A stretch of 64,000 bases of DNA. Origin: Chrysogorgia sp. JL179-B06 (Eukaryota > Cnidaria > Anthozoa > Scleralcyonacea > Chrysogorgiidae). Position numbers and translations under genes: made by a program. Location: the NCBI GenBank assembly GCA_035772405.1, contig JAYKKM010000428.1:5558501-5622500 (forward strand). Reading direction: 5' to 3'. Shown in pieces: positions 12,601 through 22,160 of this stretch. Positions within the stretch are counted from its first letter, which is position 1, and every line of letters begins with the position of its first letter. The notes under the pieces are model-generated. The model saw only the letters and a program-made list of their open reading frames with translations. It was not told where the DNA came from and ran no database searches.

Positions 12601-15600
12601 AGTTATCAGACTATAACGAGTGTTAAAACCCGGCTACACCATCCTGGCTTTTTCATGTCAGTGGTACCCAATTCGTCCTAAATAATATCCATAATATATA
12701 CTCGGATACTAAGGCTAGATAGGAATGTCGAAGTTGGAAGAGGCCACCTAAGTATATGATACATCTAAGTATACCCAAAGGTACACAAGACTAGGGTTAG
12801 GGATCGTAAAGGTGAAAGAGCTATGTAGTGTGACATCGTTTGGGCATGCTTGTTCTCGCCCACCTAATAAACACTGTTGACATGAATAAATTAACATACT
12901 TAAAAATAGTAACATCATAGGTGGTGCAAAAAGCACCACCCGACTCAGAACCACCACTCTGTATACTACTTTACTCGCGCAGCGGAAAAGTGAACCATGA
13001 ATGATGAGTTAGCTCCCGAATTTAAATGGCCTGTTTTGTTCCATTGACAAACCTGATCTTAGTTTGCTCGTATGATTTTCTCAATCGGACGTTATATATT
13101 TAGTGCTATCCCTTTAGAAATCTTTGATTTATTGCTATAATCCTGTAACGACACAGCACGTTGATTGCATGGTGGAAGAATTTAACTTTAATTATTCTAT
13201 TTTATACGAAATTTTGTTGTGTTAAGAAGAATGTGTCATCACGGGCTCTCTTACACTGATCATGATTTTATCTTGACATAATACTGTAACATTGGAAAGG
13301 TCCGAAATTCAATTCAATTGGTGGTGACTTTTACAATAAAACAAAATGCCTTCCCGATGTTTTGATGTTTCATTGTTGAAATTAAGATCTTAATAAGCAT
13401 TAAGGTAGCAAGATCCCTCTGAATACATTTTTAATACCATACAATATAACAATTAACCCTTACAACCATTTGATAGAACATATGACAAATAATATTTCCA
13501 CACAAAACGTTTGCATAAATTATGCTAATTAGCTGACGAAATGGCCGCCGATTGGTCAAAATCGCGATATACTTCAAACAAATTTGCCATTTTCCAAACA
13601 CTATTTCTCCCTCATTTTCCCATATATTTCAATAAAATTTTCACCACAGCCTCCTAACAGGAATATCTAGGGAATGGTGGTAGGAATTTTGAATCTGATT
13701 CATACTTGTTGAATTATCTGACATAATTAATATAATTTAGGTGGTGGAAATTGAAACAAAAAGAAAAAAGCATGTCAGAAAATAGCTGAAAGTTTAAGTG
13801 AAAATGCTACCACCAGAATATGCCTTAGTATATAAGCTATAAACTCAGAAACTTTCAGGACCTTATCTCTAAAACTGCCTGAGAAATCTTGTTTGAAGTA
13901 TATCCCGATTTTGACCAATCGGCGGCCATTTCGTCAACTAATTAGCATAATTTATGCAAACTTTTTGTGTGGAAATATTATTTGTCATATGTTCTATCAA
14001 ATGGTTGTAAGGGTTAATTGTTATATTGTATGGTATTTAAAATGTATTCAGTAAAGGGATCCGATTTCATTCATATTAAAGATAGCAAATCAGTCGCCAT
14101 TTATGGATTATAAGATGTTAAATGTGATCGAATCGTGATTGCAGCTAATGAAACAACATTTCAAGGGGAAGATTGGTATACACTTTGTTATATACAGCAG
14201 GATTCCTAACTGTTCTAAGGTTGTAAATAGAATGCTACAAGAGAAGACAAGACTGCCATTCATGTAGTAGAAAGTGTAAAGGAAAAAAGATACTCAGTAA
14301 TCAGTTCACTACTGAAAAATCTTAAACTCCGTCAGTATTCAGTAGTCAATATTAATTATGCTTGTTATTTTCAGTGTTTAGTTTTTGTTTCTTGAGCAAG
14401 TTAATGCTTGTTAATGATTATATAGTTGTAGTATTAGTATTAGACTGTATTAGACTTTATTATTATTTAAAAAATCCACTGATTTCATAGCCTGCCCGCT
14501 TTCGAAATTTCGGGCTGCGGGCAGGCTAACTATTTAATAGTGTGTATAAATTGATTCATTATACACCAAGTGTCAAAGTTCCCTTTTTCTATAGTATGTC
14601 ATTGGTCGAGAGTGTATCATGTGAAAGTGACAAAATTTAGCTGTTTCCCCCGCAATTGCATAAAGACTTTCTTCCAAAAATTACAATTTCCTGCGAAACT
14701 AAGTTAAGATTTCCTGCATGTAAAAATTTACTTCCAGTCTGTCTCTACAAGTAAACAAATAATATAAACTAGTATGACATATGACGTACACTTATTTACT
14801 GCGACTGAGGGAAACAGTATGTTTTGTGGTCCAAAGACCAGTACTGATAAGTGCTTTATTATCATACCAAGTGTCAAAGAAAAAACAAAATGTAAAGACA
14901 TGAATATTTTATTCTTCAAACATTGAATTAAATACAATTAATACGAAAGGAGAGTTCATTCTAAATGTCGCATTTTTACGTGGACGGGTATTTCACGTGA
15001 TTTTTCATTATTGACGGAGGCGTGAAGGTGTATTTTAAAAGAATGCGGTGTTTGTTTGTGAGGCTTACACAAAATTAGAATACTTGGAATATAATTGATA
15101 CAATGTATATATCATCACGTGGCAGCCCAATATTTTACGTGTAGGGCTGCTACATATTGGGCAACAACCTTTGGACTGTTTACACGGCCTGTTCACGTAC
15201 AAAGTAACGTAACTCGCGTCGCGTGCCTTTTATCTAAATCGAAATTTCATTGGTTGAAGTACTTTCTCGCGGAACGTGATGTTTTTTCGAGATTTTTTTA
15301 TTCTTTTTGACGACCAACAACCTTTTGACTATTCTTCGCCCAATATTACAAAATATTTAAGTCTCGATTTGCAATATTAGGCTCCACCTTCGATAAGTAA
15401 TAATATACGGTGAAGGAAGAGCACAGCGTAAGTTGGATTGCAGAACATTTAAGAACACAAGAAAGATGCATAACATTTCTGTTCCCACTATCAAAACGAA
15501 CGATTTTGCCGGTTATACAAATATAGCGTGAACGGTCGTAACCTGGAAGCGCGCATTTCAAATTACAAAGAAATGTAAATAAATTCCGTAAGTAAATAAA

Positions 15601-18463
15601 TAATTGGGACTGTATCACCATTAATGCGCAGCTTGCCAGACATTGTGGTTCAATGGTTTGGGTTCGTAATTAATGGGAGTATTAACTAATAGTTTCTTTT
15701 GAAAGGTACCAAATGCTTGAGAGTTAAGTTTCACATTTTTTTATTTATCATCTAAGGTAATGAGTTCAGAGTTCGTTGGTGTTGCATTCGCGCAAGTGGA
15801 TGTTGATGAAAACGAGGTTTGTAGAGTTTTAAAGCCAGGTTATTGTTACTGAGAGTTTGGTGATGATAATATACAATTATTGGATGAGGCTGAGCATGAT
15901 ATCAAGAATTATCCAGACCGAGGTCAATGTTGTCTGCCGAAGCGGTCTGGATAATTCTTGATGTCATGCGTAAGCCGAATCCAATAATTGTTTTATTTAC
16001 ATTGTTCAAAATAGTCTTACTAAAAATATACAAACAAAGTGAAAATCTACTACAAGCCATTTTTTATTTTATAATTTTCGCGCTCTTTTCCTAGTGACGT
16101 CATCAGCGTCCAATAATTATTTTTTTGTACACCTCCGTCCAATAATTCACAGTATTCGACGTCGCGCCTGCCAGACATTGAGAATTCACTGGAGTATGTT
16201 GACCAATAAGAAACGAGAATGAAGTTTGAATGTATAATAATTAAAGGGGGGGAACAGTCCGTTCTGCGCATGTGCAAGCGTTTGTTTACGTTTTTGTTTT
16301 GGTCCGCATAATTAGTATAACATGAAGTACTATTTCCTCATTTGCATAAAGAAGCACAAGGTGTTATTTGCATGGCTGACACATTGGAAGAAAGTTTCAC
16401 GCTTGAAGACTTAGAGATACGTCAGATAGAAGAGTTTGCTGAATTGCCTAACATTGACAATTTAACAACATGTTCATGCCGTGGCAACTGTCTACGGGAA
16501 AAGGGGAGAAACTTTTGCGCATGTAAAAGCCTTGACAAATCTTGTTCGAGCGCGTGTCACGGCGAAAACTTCGGGAAATGTATGAACAGAAGCTTTCAGG
16601 AAAGTGACAGCGACAGTTCAGAATAATATCTTACCATAATCGACTCTTCGTTGAAACATACGCATCGAGAACAAATTCAGCGACATCCTTGATTCCTTGT
16701 CGCTCTTCATGTTGTTTTCGTCTTTAAATGCTCTCCATCTTGGAAAAGCGGCAAGTAGATACACTTTCGAAGCATCTCTCTTCGCGTAGTATTCTTTTCG
16801 ACTTTCTCCTTTTTCAGACTGGCTTTCGCTCGACGGATTCAAATTCGACGTCGAAGGAGTGGGGTCCGCCATTGTTTAAAACAACACGCCGCAGTCTGTT
16901 TGCTAAGAAATTAACTTCCGGTGGAGTCCCCAGGAGTCAGAAGTAAACAAAACGCTCACACTTGCGCAGAACGGACTGTTCCCCCCCTTTAACAATTATT
17001 GGATGAGGTGAAGTGATAACTCGGTTTGTGTTATCTGCTTCAGCCTTCGGCTTCGGCAGATAACACAAACCGAGGCCTTGATAATTCTCGATATCATGCG
17101 AAAACCGAATCCAATAATTAGTTTTATTATGCATAAGAAGTGCTAAAGCAATGCGTTGGCGAATCGTTGCGAAGTACTCGCAATTTTCCCATTTTCTTTT
17201 GCCGTAAACAAGCTGGCAACAGCAAGCTAGCAACAAGATATAATAATGATGTCATAGCTACACTTTTTGAACCATAATATTGGAACATTGACGTCACGGA
17301 TTAGCTGTATGCCAACGGCCAATCAAAATCGAGATAGAGTAGAGAATGCATAATGTCAAATACACTACAGCATTTCAGCAGCTAGCAATAATTTAGTCTC
17401 GTAAACTTATCCTTACAGACACGTTAAAAGTTTTTAAAAATACTCCCAATAAATAAAAAAACCGCTTTTTATAAACGCTTTTATAAGTATGGGTAATAGT
17501 ATGATTTCTGGTGCAATTTGGAAAAAACAAGCACAAGTGTGTTTTTCAAAGATCTCAAAATAGCACGAGTCCGAAGAACAAGTGCTATTTGTTGTCTTTG
17601 AAAAGAAATTATACTATTATACTTATTAATAATATACAGGAAAATGTTCGAGACATGTTTGCACTGTGATAACATATTTTTGCACTGTAATAGCAGATTT
17701 TTACACTGTGATAACACGTTCTTATTTTGCCATTTGTTATTGCACAGGAAACATCCGAGAAAGAAGAAATAAGTGCCATGCCTACATTTGTTTTTTACAA
17801 AAATGGAGAAAGGGTATTGTTTCCAATTTATTATGATAATTTTCCGTACTCTACAAGAGAGTTAGGATTGCATGTCGCTCTTATGTGTGACGCATGCAGG
17901 AAGTAAAACCTCCGTATTCTTGTTCCAAAACCGAAATTGTGTTTTTCTCTGATGTTTAACTCTAAAATTATACTAAAACAATTAGTCTCGCTGCGTATTA
18001 TTGGTGAATATGTACCTCGTATCGGTAAATATTCGCCTATAATCGTAGGCTTATTATTATTATTTGCCCTCGTTAACTATTTCCTCAGAAATCTCGAACT
18101 CATAATCTATAGATAGTAGCGACTAGCTTAGACAATCGCATTGAATTAGTAGGTTTCTACAAACATTTGATTATTAAATTCTGGTATACTAATTCATAAA
18201 GATGGCGGGCAATTAATATTCTTTTATGTGAATATAAATTAGCCTTTCGAGCCTCGACCTTGTGTGAAATTCTTTTGAATTATAAACACAAGGTCGAGGC
18301 CGGAAAGGTTCATTTATATGCACATAAAAGAATATTATTTGACCGCCATCTTTATGAATTCGGTGTATTTATCATTATTATTCGTCATTTTTAGATTGAC
18401 TCGTTTACTGGAGCGAATGAGGAAAAGCTGAGGGCAAAAATCCATACACTGCACCATGGTTAA
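587..18463 (+). CDS. Thioredoxin (cytosolic, 108 aa, five exons)
   Basis: Small dithiol-disulfide oxidoreductase that reduces protein disulfides and is itself recycled by NADPH-dependent thioredoxin reductase. Coding exons are 587-613, 10604-10708, 15757-15816, 17748-17813 and 18395-18463; all introns are GT-AG and all junctions are phase 0. The joined frame is 108 codons plus TAA. The active site WCGPC spans residues 32-36 (catalytic Cys33 and Cys36), the buried Asp is residue 27 in VVDFSA, and the cis-proline is Pro76 in MPTF; the late GANEEKL motif is also present. Length matches animal thioredoxin 1 (about 105 aa), with no signal or transit peptide. The 35/20/22-residue internal exons look the same as in vertebrate TXN as I recall it. 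Introns are 9990, 5048, 1931 and 581 bp, filled with transposons. The extra cysteines of vertebrate TXN1 in the second half are absent. Confidence 0.95.
1205..1750. repeat. MITE-like inverted repeat
   Basis: A left arm near 1205-1240 (ATGAAGGTGAGTTGGCT) and a right arm near 1718-1746 (AGCCAACTCGCTTTCATG) are diverged inverted copies. No coding capacity is evident between them. Confidence 0.5.
3343..4513. mobile_element. Non-autonomous hAT-type transposon
   Basis: The ends are inverted repeats beginning CAGGCTTTTAGCCAGG on the left and CAGGGTTTTAGCCAGG on the right (reverse complement). The element is flanked by an identical 8-bp duplication GTTAGGAC at 3335-3342 and 4514-4521. CA-starting ends with 8-bp duplications are the hAT signature. 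It is 1171 bp with no transposase. Internally, GGACGGCCACTTTT is repeated in tandem near the left end. Confidence 0.85.
4847..5380. mobile_element. Pogo/Tigger-type MITE with TA duplication
   Basis: The left end CAGTAAACTCTCGCCTTG and the right end (reverse complement CAGTCAACTCTCGTTATA) are inverted repeats flanked by TA dinucleotides. Motifs of the form CGCTATTACGGACA repeat several times inside the left side. There is no transposase in its 534 bp. Assignment rests on terminal sequence and the TA target. A related scrap lies near 21600-21645. Confidence 0.75.
5657..6290 (+). pseudogene. Gypsy gag remnant, split by a MITE
   Basis: The first part reads [19 protein letters not shown], the start typical of gag in many invertebrate Gypsy elements. 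A frame change near 5818 leads into a segment with [15 protein letters not shown]. After the insertion at 5913-6120 a third piece contains [13 protein letters not shown], which resembles the next part of the same gag. Broken by frameshift and insertion. Confidence 0.65.
5913..6120. mobile_element. MITE inserted in the gag remnant
   Basis: The ends GCCCAACTCTGACGCCTGTG and the matching reverse complement at 6101-6120 form arms of about 40 bp or more around a short unique centre. Gag-like reading continues on both sides, which marks this as a later insertion. Confidence 0.75.
6296..6423. mobile_element. GATCGC-rich foldback MITE
   Basis: Terminal inverted repeats of the form GTTTCCATATRATCGC meet in a centre AGATAGAAAATGTTCTATCT. 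The arms are made almost entirely of GCGATCGC/TACGATCGC permutations, so the unit is a near-complete hairpin. Confidence 0.75.
6424..6872. repeat. Partial GATCGC elements
   Basis: Further copies of the same family appear at about 6680-6800, with two tandem runs of CGATCGCTACGATCGC each followed by TTTTAAAATTGAG and a terminal TATATGGAAACA. The rest of the stretch shows nothing recognised. Confidence 0.55.
6873..7113. repeat. 82-bp-arm palindrome abutting pol
   Basis: The left arm 6873-6954 and right arm 7032-7113 are near-perfect reverse complements (left arm contains GTCGACAATCAGGACAAATT), with a 77-bp loop. The pol remnant resumes immediately after the right arm. Confidence 0.88.
7114..8145 (+). 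pseudogene. Gypsy reverse transcriptase remnant
   Basis: The segment begins with the pre-RT region ([12 protein letters not shown]), then the DGIIE and WLSPLI motifs and the DLSQGYLQL motif at about 7540-7575. A frameshift near 7600 moves into the frame carrying FKRLIMG and the catalytic loop. The usual Asp-Asp pair of that loop reads Ser-Asp-Asn (7728-7736), so a catalytic aspartate is lost. The thumb region ends near 8145 at a stop. Confidence 0.88.
8146..8520 (+). pseudogene. Gypsy RNase H remnant
   Basis: Recognised by [20 protein letters not shown] and, at the end, [12 protein letters not shown], both hallmarks of the Ty3/Gypsy RNase H module. The first third is in a different frame with a stop near 8151. 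Ends at TAG at 8517-8519. Confidence 0.85.
8573..9685 (+). pseudogene. Gypsy integrase remnant
   Basis: The zinc-binding N-terminal region contains [14 protein letters not shown] and CHPCQ (8846-8960). After a stop near 9034 the catalytic core reads [11 protein letters not shown] and LKSDNASYF (9085-9230). The region around the last acidic residue is frameshifted near 9300. The C-terminal part is low-complexity and charged. Not functional. Confidence 0.88.
9686..10136 (+). other. 3' untranslated part of Gypsy element
   Basis: A CA-rich tract with ACAACAACAAC (9740-9795) is followed by AT-rich sequence and the purine tract AAAGGAGGA at 10126-10134, just before the candidate LTR. No further domain is recognised. 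Confidence 0.5.
10137..10321 (+). repeat. Candidate 3' LTR (185 bp)
   Basis: Begins TGTTGTATCTAAC directly after a polypurine tract and ends CTACAATAACA, giving TG...CA ends with TGTT/AACA symmetry. It contains a TATA-like run (TATATAGATATC, 10220-10231). No partner 5' LTR is present, so the boundaries rest on the purine tract and end dinucleotides only. Confidence 0.5.
10335..10490. mobile_element. Foldback MITE, CCCTGGGTGCC family
   Basis: The left arm CCCTGGGTGCCAGAGGTTCT and the right arm AGAACCTCTTCACCCAGG are inverted, as are the inner GGGATAATGGGGG and CCCCCATTATCCC. It ends about 110 bp before thioredoxin exon 2. A shorter relative lies at 45968-46030. Confidence 0.8.
10604..10708 (+). 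CDS. Thioredoxin exon 2 (active site)
   Basis: 35 codons after a TTTTTAG acceptor, carrying [13 protein letters not shown]. It contains both redox cysteines and the buried aspartate, and ends at a GTATTG donor. Confidence 0.95.
11220..11630 (+). pseudogene. Captured coding fragment, possibly doublecortin-like
   Basis: A 136-codon frame opens in the left hairpin arm. The first 60 residues contain [19 protein letters not shown] and FEKMLELI, a pattern weakly like the doublecortin fold (NG...GR.I..N...F..LL...). After about residue 60 it runs into a Lys/Asp/Ile low-complexity tail from the AAGGAT repeat. No splice context or start evidence supports a real gene. The match is by eye and may be wrong. 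Confidence 0.35.
11395..11625 (+). repeat. AAGGAT/AAAGAT hexanucleotide repeat
   Basis: Imperfect tandem AAGGAT, AAAGAT and CATAAG units fill the loop of the giant hairpin. In one frame they would encode alternating Lys-Asp, in another Ile-rich strings; both are by-products of the repeat. Confidence 0.9.
11647..11862 (-). pseudogene. Inverted copy of the captured coding fragment
   Basis: The right hairpin arm read on the - strand repeats the left-arm protein over its first 52 residues without change, then diverges at the arm boundary. Identity at the protein level over the whole arm indicates a recent inverted duplication or strong sequence homogenisation. Confidence 0.4.
12509..12821 (+). 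repeat. Direct repeat pair in thioredoxin intron 2
   Basis: About 48 bp with CCCAAAGGTACAC and GATCGTAAAGGTGAAAGAG occurs at about 12531-12578 and again at 12775-12821. The second copy differs by a few bases. Confidence 0.75.
13412..14062. mobile_element. 650-bp MITE with about 165-bp inverted arms
   Basis: The left arm (13412-13581) and right arm (13889-14062) are near-identical reverse complements ending in GATCCC/GGGATC. They contain CGGCGGCCATTTCGTC and GGTTGTAAGGGTTAATTG. The centre is AT-rich and non-coding. Confidence 0.85.
14063..15756. other. Rest of thioredoxin intron 2
   Basis: No gene is recognised. A small hairpin at about 14489-14527 pairs AGCCTGCCCGC with GCGGGCAGGCT. The remainder is AT-rich unique-looking sequence. 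Confidence 0.5.
15757..15816 (+). CDS. Thioredoxin exon 3
   Basis: 20 codons covering the central strand ([10 protein letters not shown]), which matches the VDVD motif of thioredoxins. The acceptor is ATCTAAG. The exon itself starts GTAATG, so the boundary was chosen by frame. Confidence 0.92.
15873..15991. mobile_element. ACAATTATTGGAT MITE, copy 1
   Basis: A 119-bp foldback unit starting ACAATTATTGGATGAGG and ending CCGAATCCAATAATTGT. The inner arms pair AATTATCCAGACCG with CGGTCTGGATAATT. It lies 56 bp after thioredoxin exon 3. Confidence 0.85.
16342..16626 (+). CDS. Cys-rich small ORF in the TTAA element
   Basis: 94 codons, with a likely alternative Met at codon 11. An acidic N-terminus is followed by a cysteine cluster: CSCRGNC, then CACK, CSSACH and CMN (about residues 43-82). 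The spacing suggests a compact zinc cluster of the C-X-C type seen at the C-terminus of some transposon proteins; I cannot name the family. It ends in an acidic SDSDSSE tail at 16626. It may be a terminal exon or fragment of the element's own protein. Confidence 0.4.
   Translation: MHKEAQGVICMADTLEESFTLEDLEIRQIEEFAELPNIDNLTTCSCRGNCLREKGRNFCACKSLDKSCSSACHGENFGKCMNRSFQESDSDSSE
16618..16872 (-). CDS. Small ORF opposite the Cys-rich ORF
   Basis: 84 codons reading toward and overlapping the other ORF by 9 bp. It starts [17 protein letters not shown] and contains [15 protein letters not shown]. The Met is followed by a polar, Ser-rich segment, and the start lies about 115 bp inside the transposon end. 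This could be a first exon of a transposon protein. No family is recognised. Confidence 0.3.
   Translation of the reverse strand: MADPTPSTSNLNPSSESQSEKGESRKEYYAKRDASKVYLLAAFPRWRAFKDENNMKSDKESRMSLNLFSMRMFQRRVDYGKILF
16992..17121. mobile_element. ACAATTATTGGAT MITE, copy 2
   Basis: Starts ACAATTATTGGATGAGG directly next to the right TTAA of the preceding transposon and ends CCGAATCCAATAATTA. The arms pair CGGTTTGTGTTATCTGC with GCAGATAACACAAACCG. Confidence 0.85.
17748..17813 (+). CDS. Thioredoxin exon 4 (cis-proline)
   Basis: 22 codons including [13 protein letters not shown]. Pro76 is the cis-proline that faces the active site. The acceptor is TTGCACAG and the donor GTATTG. Confidence 0.95.
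18188..18362. mobile_element. MITE of the ATTCATAAA family, copy 1
   Basis: Inverted ends AATTCATAAAGATGGCGG and CCGCCATCTTTATGAATT, with inner arms pairing ATAAACACAAGGTCGAGG-type sequence. It occupies most of thioredoxin intron 4. Relatives with TAGACCTTATTC ends are at 31809-31983 and 42325-42470. Confidence 0.75.
18395..18463 (+). CDS. Thioredoxin exon 5 and stop
   Basis: 22 codons plus TAA, with [13 protein letters not shown] as the C-terminal helix region. The TTTTTAG acceptor lies about 30 bp after the end of a MITE (18188-18362). Confidence 0.94.
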   Translation: MDSFTGANEEKLRAKIHTLHHG

Positions 18464-18481
18464 CTGTAGAATTTTGTTTCA

Positions 18482-18487
18482 AATAAA
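18482..18487 (+). promoter_or_regulatory. Poly(A) signal of thioredoxin
   Basis: An AATAAA hexamer lies 19 nt after the stop codon, followed by T/G-rich sequence. This position suggests a very short 3' UTR unless a later signal is used. Confidence 0.55.
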
Positions 18488-18772
18488 TTTTGTCTTGTTT
18501 CTAAATCGCAAAATCGGTTTTCGCAGACTACTTAGTGTAGTTTCTACGTGGAATTTATTTGCTGGCACAAAATCACCATTTACTGTAACCATTTTGAAAA
18601 ATTGCCTGATCTCTATACGGTCCTTGTCACATATAACAGTGCACCTTTCTGAAACATTAACAAAGTGTCAAGTGATCTTTTCCTAACCTGTGACAAGGTG
18701 TTAAATAGCGACGAGAATGGAGGCGACATTCAGCAGAGAAAGCTGAATGTCCTACCTAGAAATAAGGTACGT

Positions 18773-18929
18773 TTACACACTGCGATTTATCGACACGATT
18801 TATGGTTTAAATGCATGTTAAGGACGAGAAACTGTCAGCGGAATGATTTGTGGGCTCATAATCCTTACTCTACTTATATGTCCTTAATTACCTCTAAACC
18901 ATAAATCGGAGTGTGTAAATTTACCTTTA
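18773..18929. repeat. Foldback repeat
   Basis: AAGGTACGTTTACACACTGC on the left pairs with GTGTGTAAATTTACCTTT on the right; inner arms carrying the ATTTATGGTTTA / TAAACCATAAAT pair also match. Confidence 0.65.
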
Positions 18930-18991
18930 CCAATAATCAGTAAGTGATTACTTACTTACATTGTCAATACTTAGTGGATATATACTGTAGT

Positions 18992-19265
18992 ATGCTCTCC
19001 AGGACTATGTGTACTATCAAAATGGCGCCCAGTTGATCGGGAATTTTAAGAGCGAAACTGTTTATCGAAGATTTACCCGCAAGGTATTAGGATTAGGGTT
19101 TGTATTAGAGTCAGGCTACAGTTAAAAACCAGGTTAGGATCTTTGTTGTTTTGGGGTTGGTTACAGTCTTCTCTCCACATTTCGACCTTTTGAGTATACT
19201 AAAGAGCCACGACCTTCTTAAAATTCCCGATCAACAAGATCTTAAAACATCCTGTGGAGAGCATC
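18992..19265. repeat. Foldback repeat
   Basis: ATGCTCTCCAGG and TTGATCGGGAATTTTAAG on the left reappear inverted as CTTAAAATTCCCGATCAA and TGTGGAGAGCAT on the right. The centre contains TTAGGATTAGGGTTTG-type sequence. Confidence 0.65.
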
Positions 19266-21164
19266 CGCCGCGTTGCGACCCCGGTTTGTGAAATGAACCG
19301 CGCAAAGCAAAACAAGCGCCTGCATACATATATTATTGACCGAGGTCCGGATAGAACGATATTGGTCCGATAGAACGATATTAAGATGGACCGGCCTAGC
19401 CATAATAAAACGCAATATTTACTAGCTATTAGTAATGCAAGACACTGGATCAGTATTCATAGTGTTGCTAACGCGTGCCAAACTGTGTGACACACGATAT
19501 ACGTATACAAGAGATGCCGCCTTTTTAAAATTATTTAGGTTGGTAAGTAATAGCGTTAAGGACACCGTACACACAAACGTAAATAGCGTTACGCGCACGT
19601 TGCACAGAAAAGTGATTAGCATTAGCAATAAGGAAATTATGTCCTGACGTGCATCGAGTGCTGCTGAACCCTCTCAGTCCTGTTTTATCACGGCATCCTA
19701 TCTGTCCCTAAGCAGAGCGAACAACTGTTAAAGTGCAGATAAACCCTCCACAGTTGTTAGTTGTCTAAAAGAGGACGCAAAAACAGCTGATAAGTTCTTT
19801 TACAGTTTTCGATTTGATCCATTCGTTTCCAAGATATCTCTCTTTAAAAACTTGTATTTCCCGCTAGAAATTTGCGGAACTGCTATAAGCTGTGGGTTGG
19901 CTTATGGCCTGTTTTTTTACCGATCTATTGTTTTTCTCCTATTTTGGTAAAAATATACAACAAAGAAATTAGTATGAAAATGTTCAGAATGTATAACACG
20001 TGAAGTAATTAGACTTTGTCTGTACTCTGACATCACAATGACGTGTAAATGTTTCATTGTTTTTTAAATTTCAATAGTATATCGTTTTGTTTTACAGACA
20101 TATTTCCCGAAATAACACTGAATTCTCATTATTTATACAAGTTTTCTTGAAACTAGTTTGTATCTCTGTTTTTGGCAACAATATGATGTAGTAATGACGT
20201 GCAAATATAACAAAATGACGTCACAAGGAACTTTGAGAGTAACGATGATAGTATCTGTCTCTAAAATGTTCTTTTATAACGAGAGATCATTTGGATATCG
20301 AAATAATCTTAACAGTCAAGAATCTATTTTTGTTGGTGCATACAATTTTGCAAGAGAATGTGTTCCCTTATAGGTACAAAAACGCTTGATAATGTAACAA
20401 TTTTCAAACACAATGGCAACTAAAATAAACCTTATTCTCTGCCTCGTCCCCAGTCGCTCGCGTACAAATTACGAGAGCCGGCGCACGGAAATTTGAGATG
20501 AAGGCGCGCGAGGAACGACGGGAAGGGGAGAAAGGGGAAATTTTCATTTATCGCCTTCCCATCAACCATTGCTGGCACAATATTGCTATCCTGCGCCGCC
20601 CCGCCTGCCCACTCCCGATTAAGAAAAGCCTGCGGAGGAGGCAGCCTATTTCTTTAGTTTTTTTTACATTCAGATAATAACAGTTGTCGGCAGAATTGTT
20701 TGCGTAGTACTTTGTTCGAACAAACCTGAATACAAAAACTGTGACTGTTGTTATATAAACATTTTGAATTTGACACCGTTCAAAATCGTCTCCGGGCGGG
20801 GTTGCATGCATTGCTGTCCATGAGACAAACAGTGAGCAACACGAATGGATATGTAGAAACAAGTTTTAGTTTTAAAAACAGTTGTTTGTTTTTGCTCTCG
20901 ATAAAGTAGCCTGCGAAAAGCTCGAAAAAAATAAAGGGCCTGTTTCGCAGGCTATCGATAAAGCGAACAACTTGCCTATGGTTATATGCCACTTTAATAG
21001 GTTTGTCTGGATATTTTAAATTATACTATATATTGCATGTTTAGTTGTTTCTTATTGTATATGACAAATTAGATAATATAATAATACAATTGTTTTTCGT
21101 TTGCACTGGTTGCCCAATAGAAGTGAACATTTATAAAGTTTTTGCGGAGTCTTAGATAATTGGA

Positions 21165-21330
21165 AATTTGGAATATTATATATCAAAATTCTATGGAATA
21201 TTCTATAAAAATATTCTTTAGAATATTCCAAATCCTATGGAACATTCTATAAGATGTAACAATCTTATAGAACATGCCATAGCATTTGGAATATTCTATA
21301 GAATATTCTATAGGATTTTAAAGAATATTT
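21165..21330. repeat. Multi-hairpin AATATTC tract
   Basis: GGAATATTCTATA and its complement TATAGAATATTCC recur at least five times in both orientations, so the tract can fold in several alternative ways. Confidence 0.7.
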
Positions 21331-21949
21331 TCGTAAGCGCATGGCTTGTCATTGTCAATTTGTTACAAAACACTTCCGGTATTGTTATTTTGTAGCACCT
21401 TTTATTTCACAGCTCAAGAGTACTTGGACTTTAACCGTACATTTTAGCTCAGTTCTAATTAATTTTGCTTAATACGACTTTATGCCACTTTGAAATATAA
21501 CAATGATTAATTATTCAGTCCTTCGCTTTTAATGTACTGACTGTACTGAAGAATTTATCGGGACACTACTGACATTACGAACATACATAAAATGATATGC
21601 TACCCCGCTATTGCGGAATCTCGCTATTGCACCAAACTACCGTCATAACGGGTAAAGGGGCGTGCGCTAATTATCCGATCCGGATATTGGCACATGCACT
21701 TTTAAACGATCAAAATCTGCGAGATTGATAGACATGGGCCGTACTTTTAATAATGTCAATAATTACATCTTACGAGAAATCATCGAACACTGCCTATTAT
21801 AAATTGTAGTGTCACTATAACGAACATTATCACTGTGACAACTGCACGGTAATGAAATCCAATAGCATTTGGTTTATTCTTCCAAGATATTTTTGTATAT
21901 ATACACTATTAGCATGTCATGGAACTTCTAAAATCCCGAAATTCTCCTT

Positions 21950-22160
21950 AGAATTTATAAGCAAACAATATTTTACCCATTATTGACTATGGTTCAATCG
22001 TATGGCACGAGTCCTAGCTGATCAGATCCGATGGCAATATTGACCAATCACAGTCCGGACTGGATTCCTTTCTTTAGCCGCAAGGCAAGTCGAGATCTCA
22101 GAGTTCTTTACGTGGAATTCTTGATAGGATCGACATGCAGTTTATGGGCCCTATTAGGGA
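21950..22160 (+). pseudogene. LINE reverse transcriptase scrap
   Basis: One frame reads NNILPIIDYGSIVWHES (21963-22013), matching the conserved LP.IDYGS.VW segment after the RT domain of CR1/L2/Rex-type LINEs, then a stop. The following bases lose the frame. Too short to date or classify further. Confidence 0.45.

Larger units (their letters stand above)
16245..16988. mobile_element. TTAA-flanked DNA transposon, 744 bp
   Basis: The ends are inverted repeats starting AGGGGGGGAACAGTCCGTTC and extending about 45 bp through TCTGCGCA...TTTAC. TTAA lies at both outer edges (16241-16244, 16989-16992). TTAA targets are used by piggyBac and Kolobok transposons. Two convergent small ORFs meet inside. 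No full transposase is present. Confidence 0.82.
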
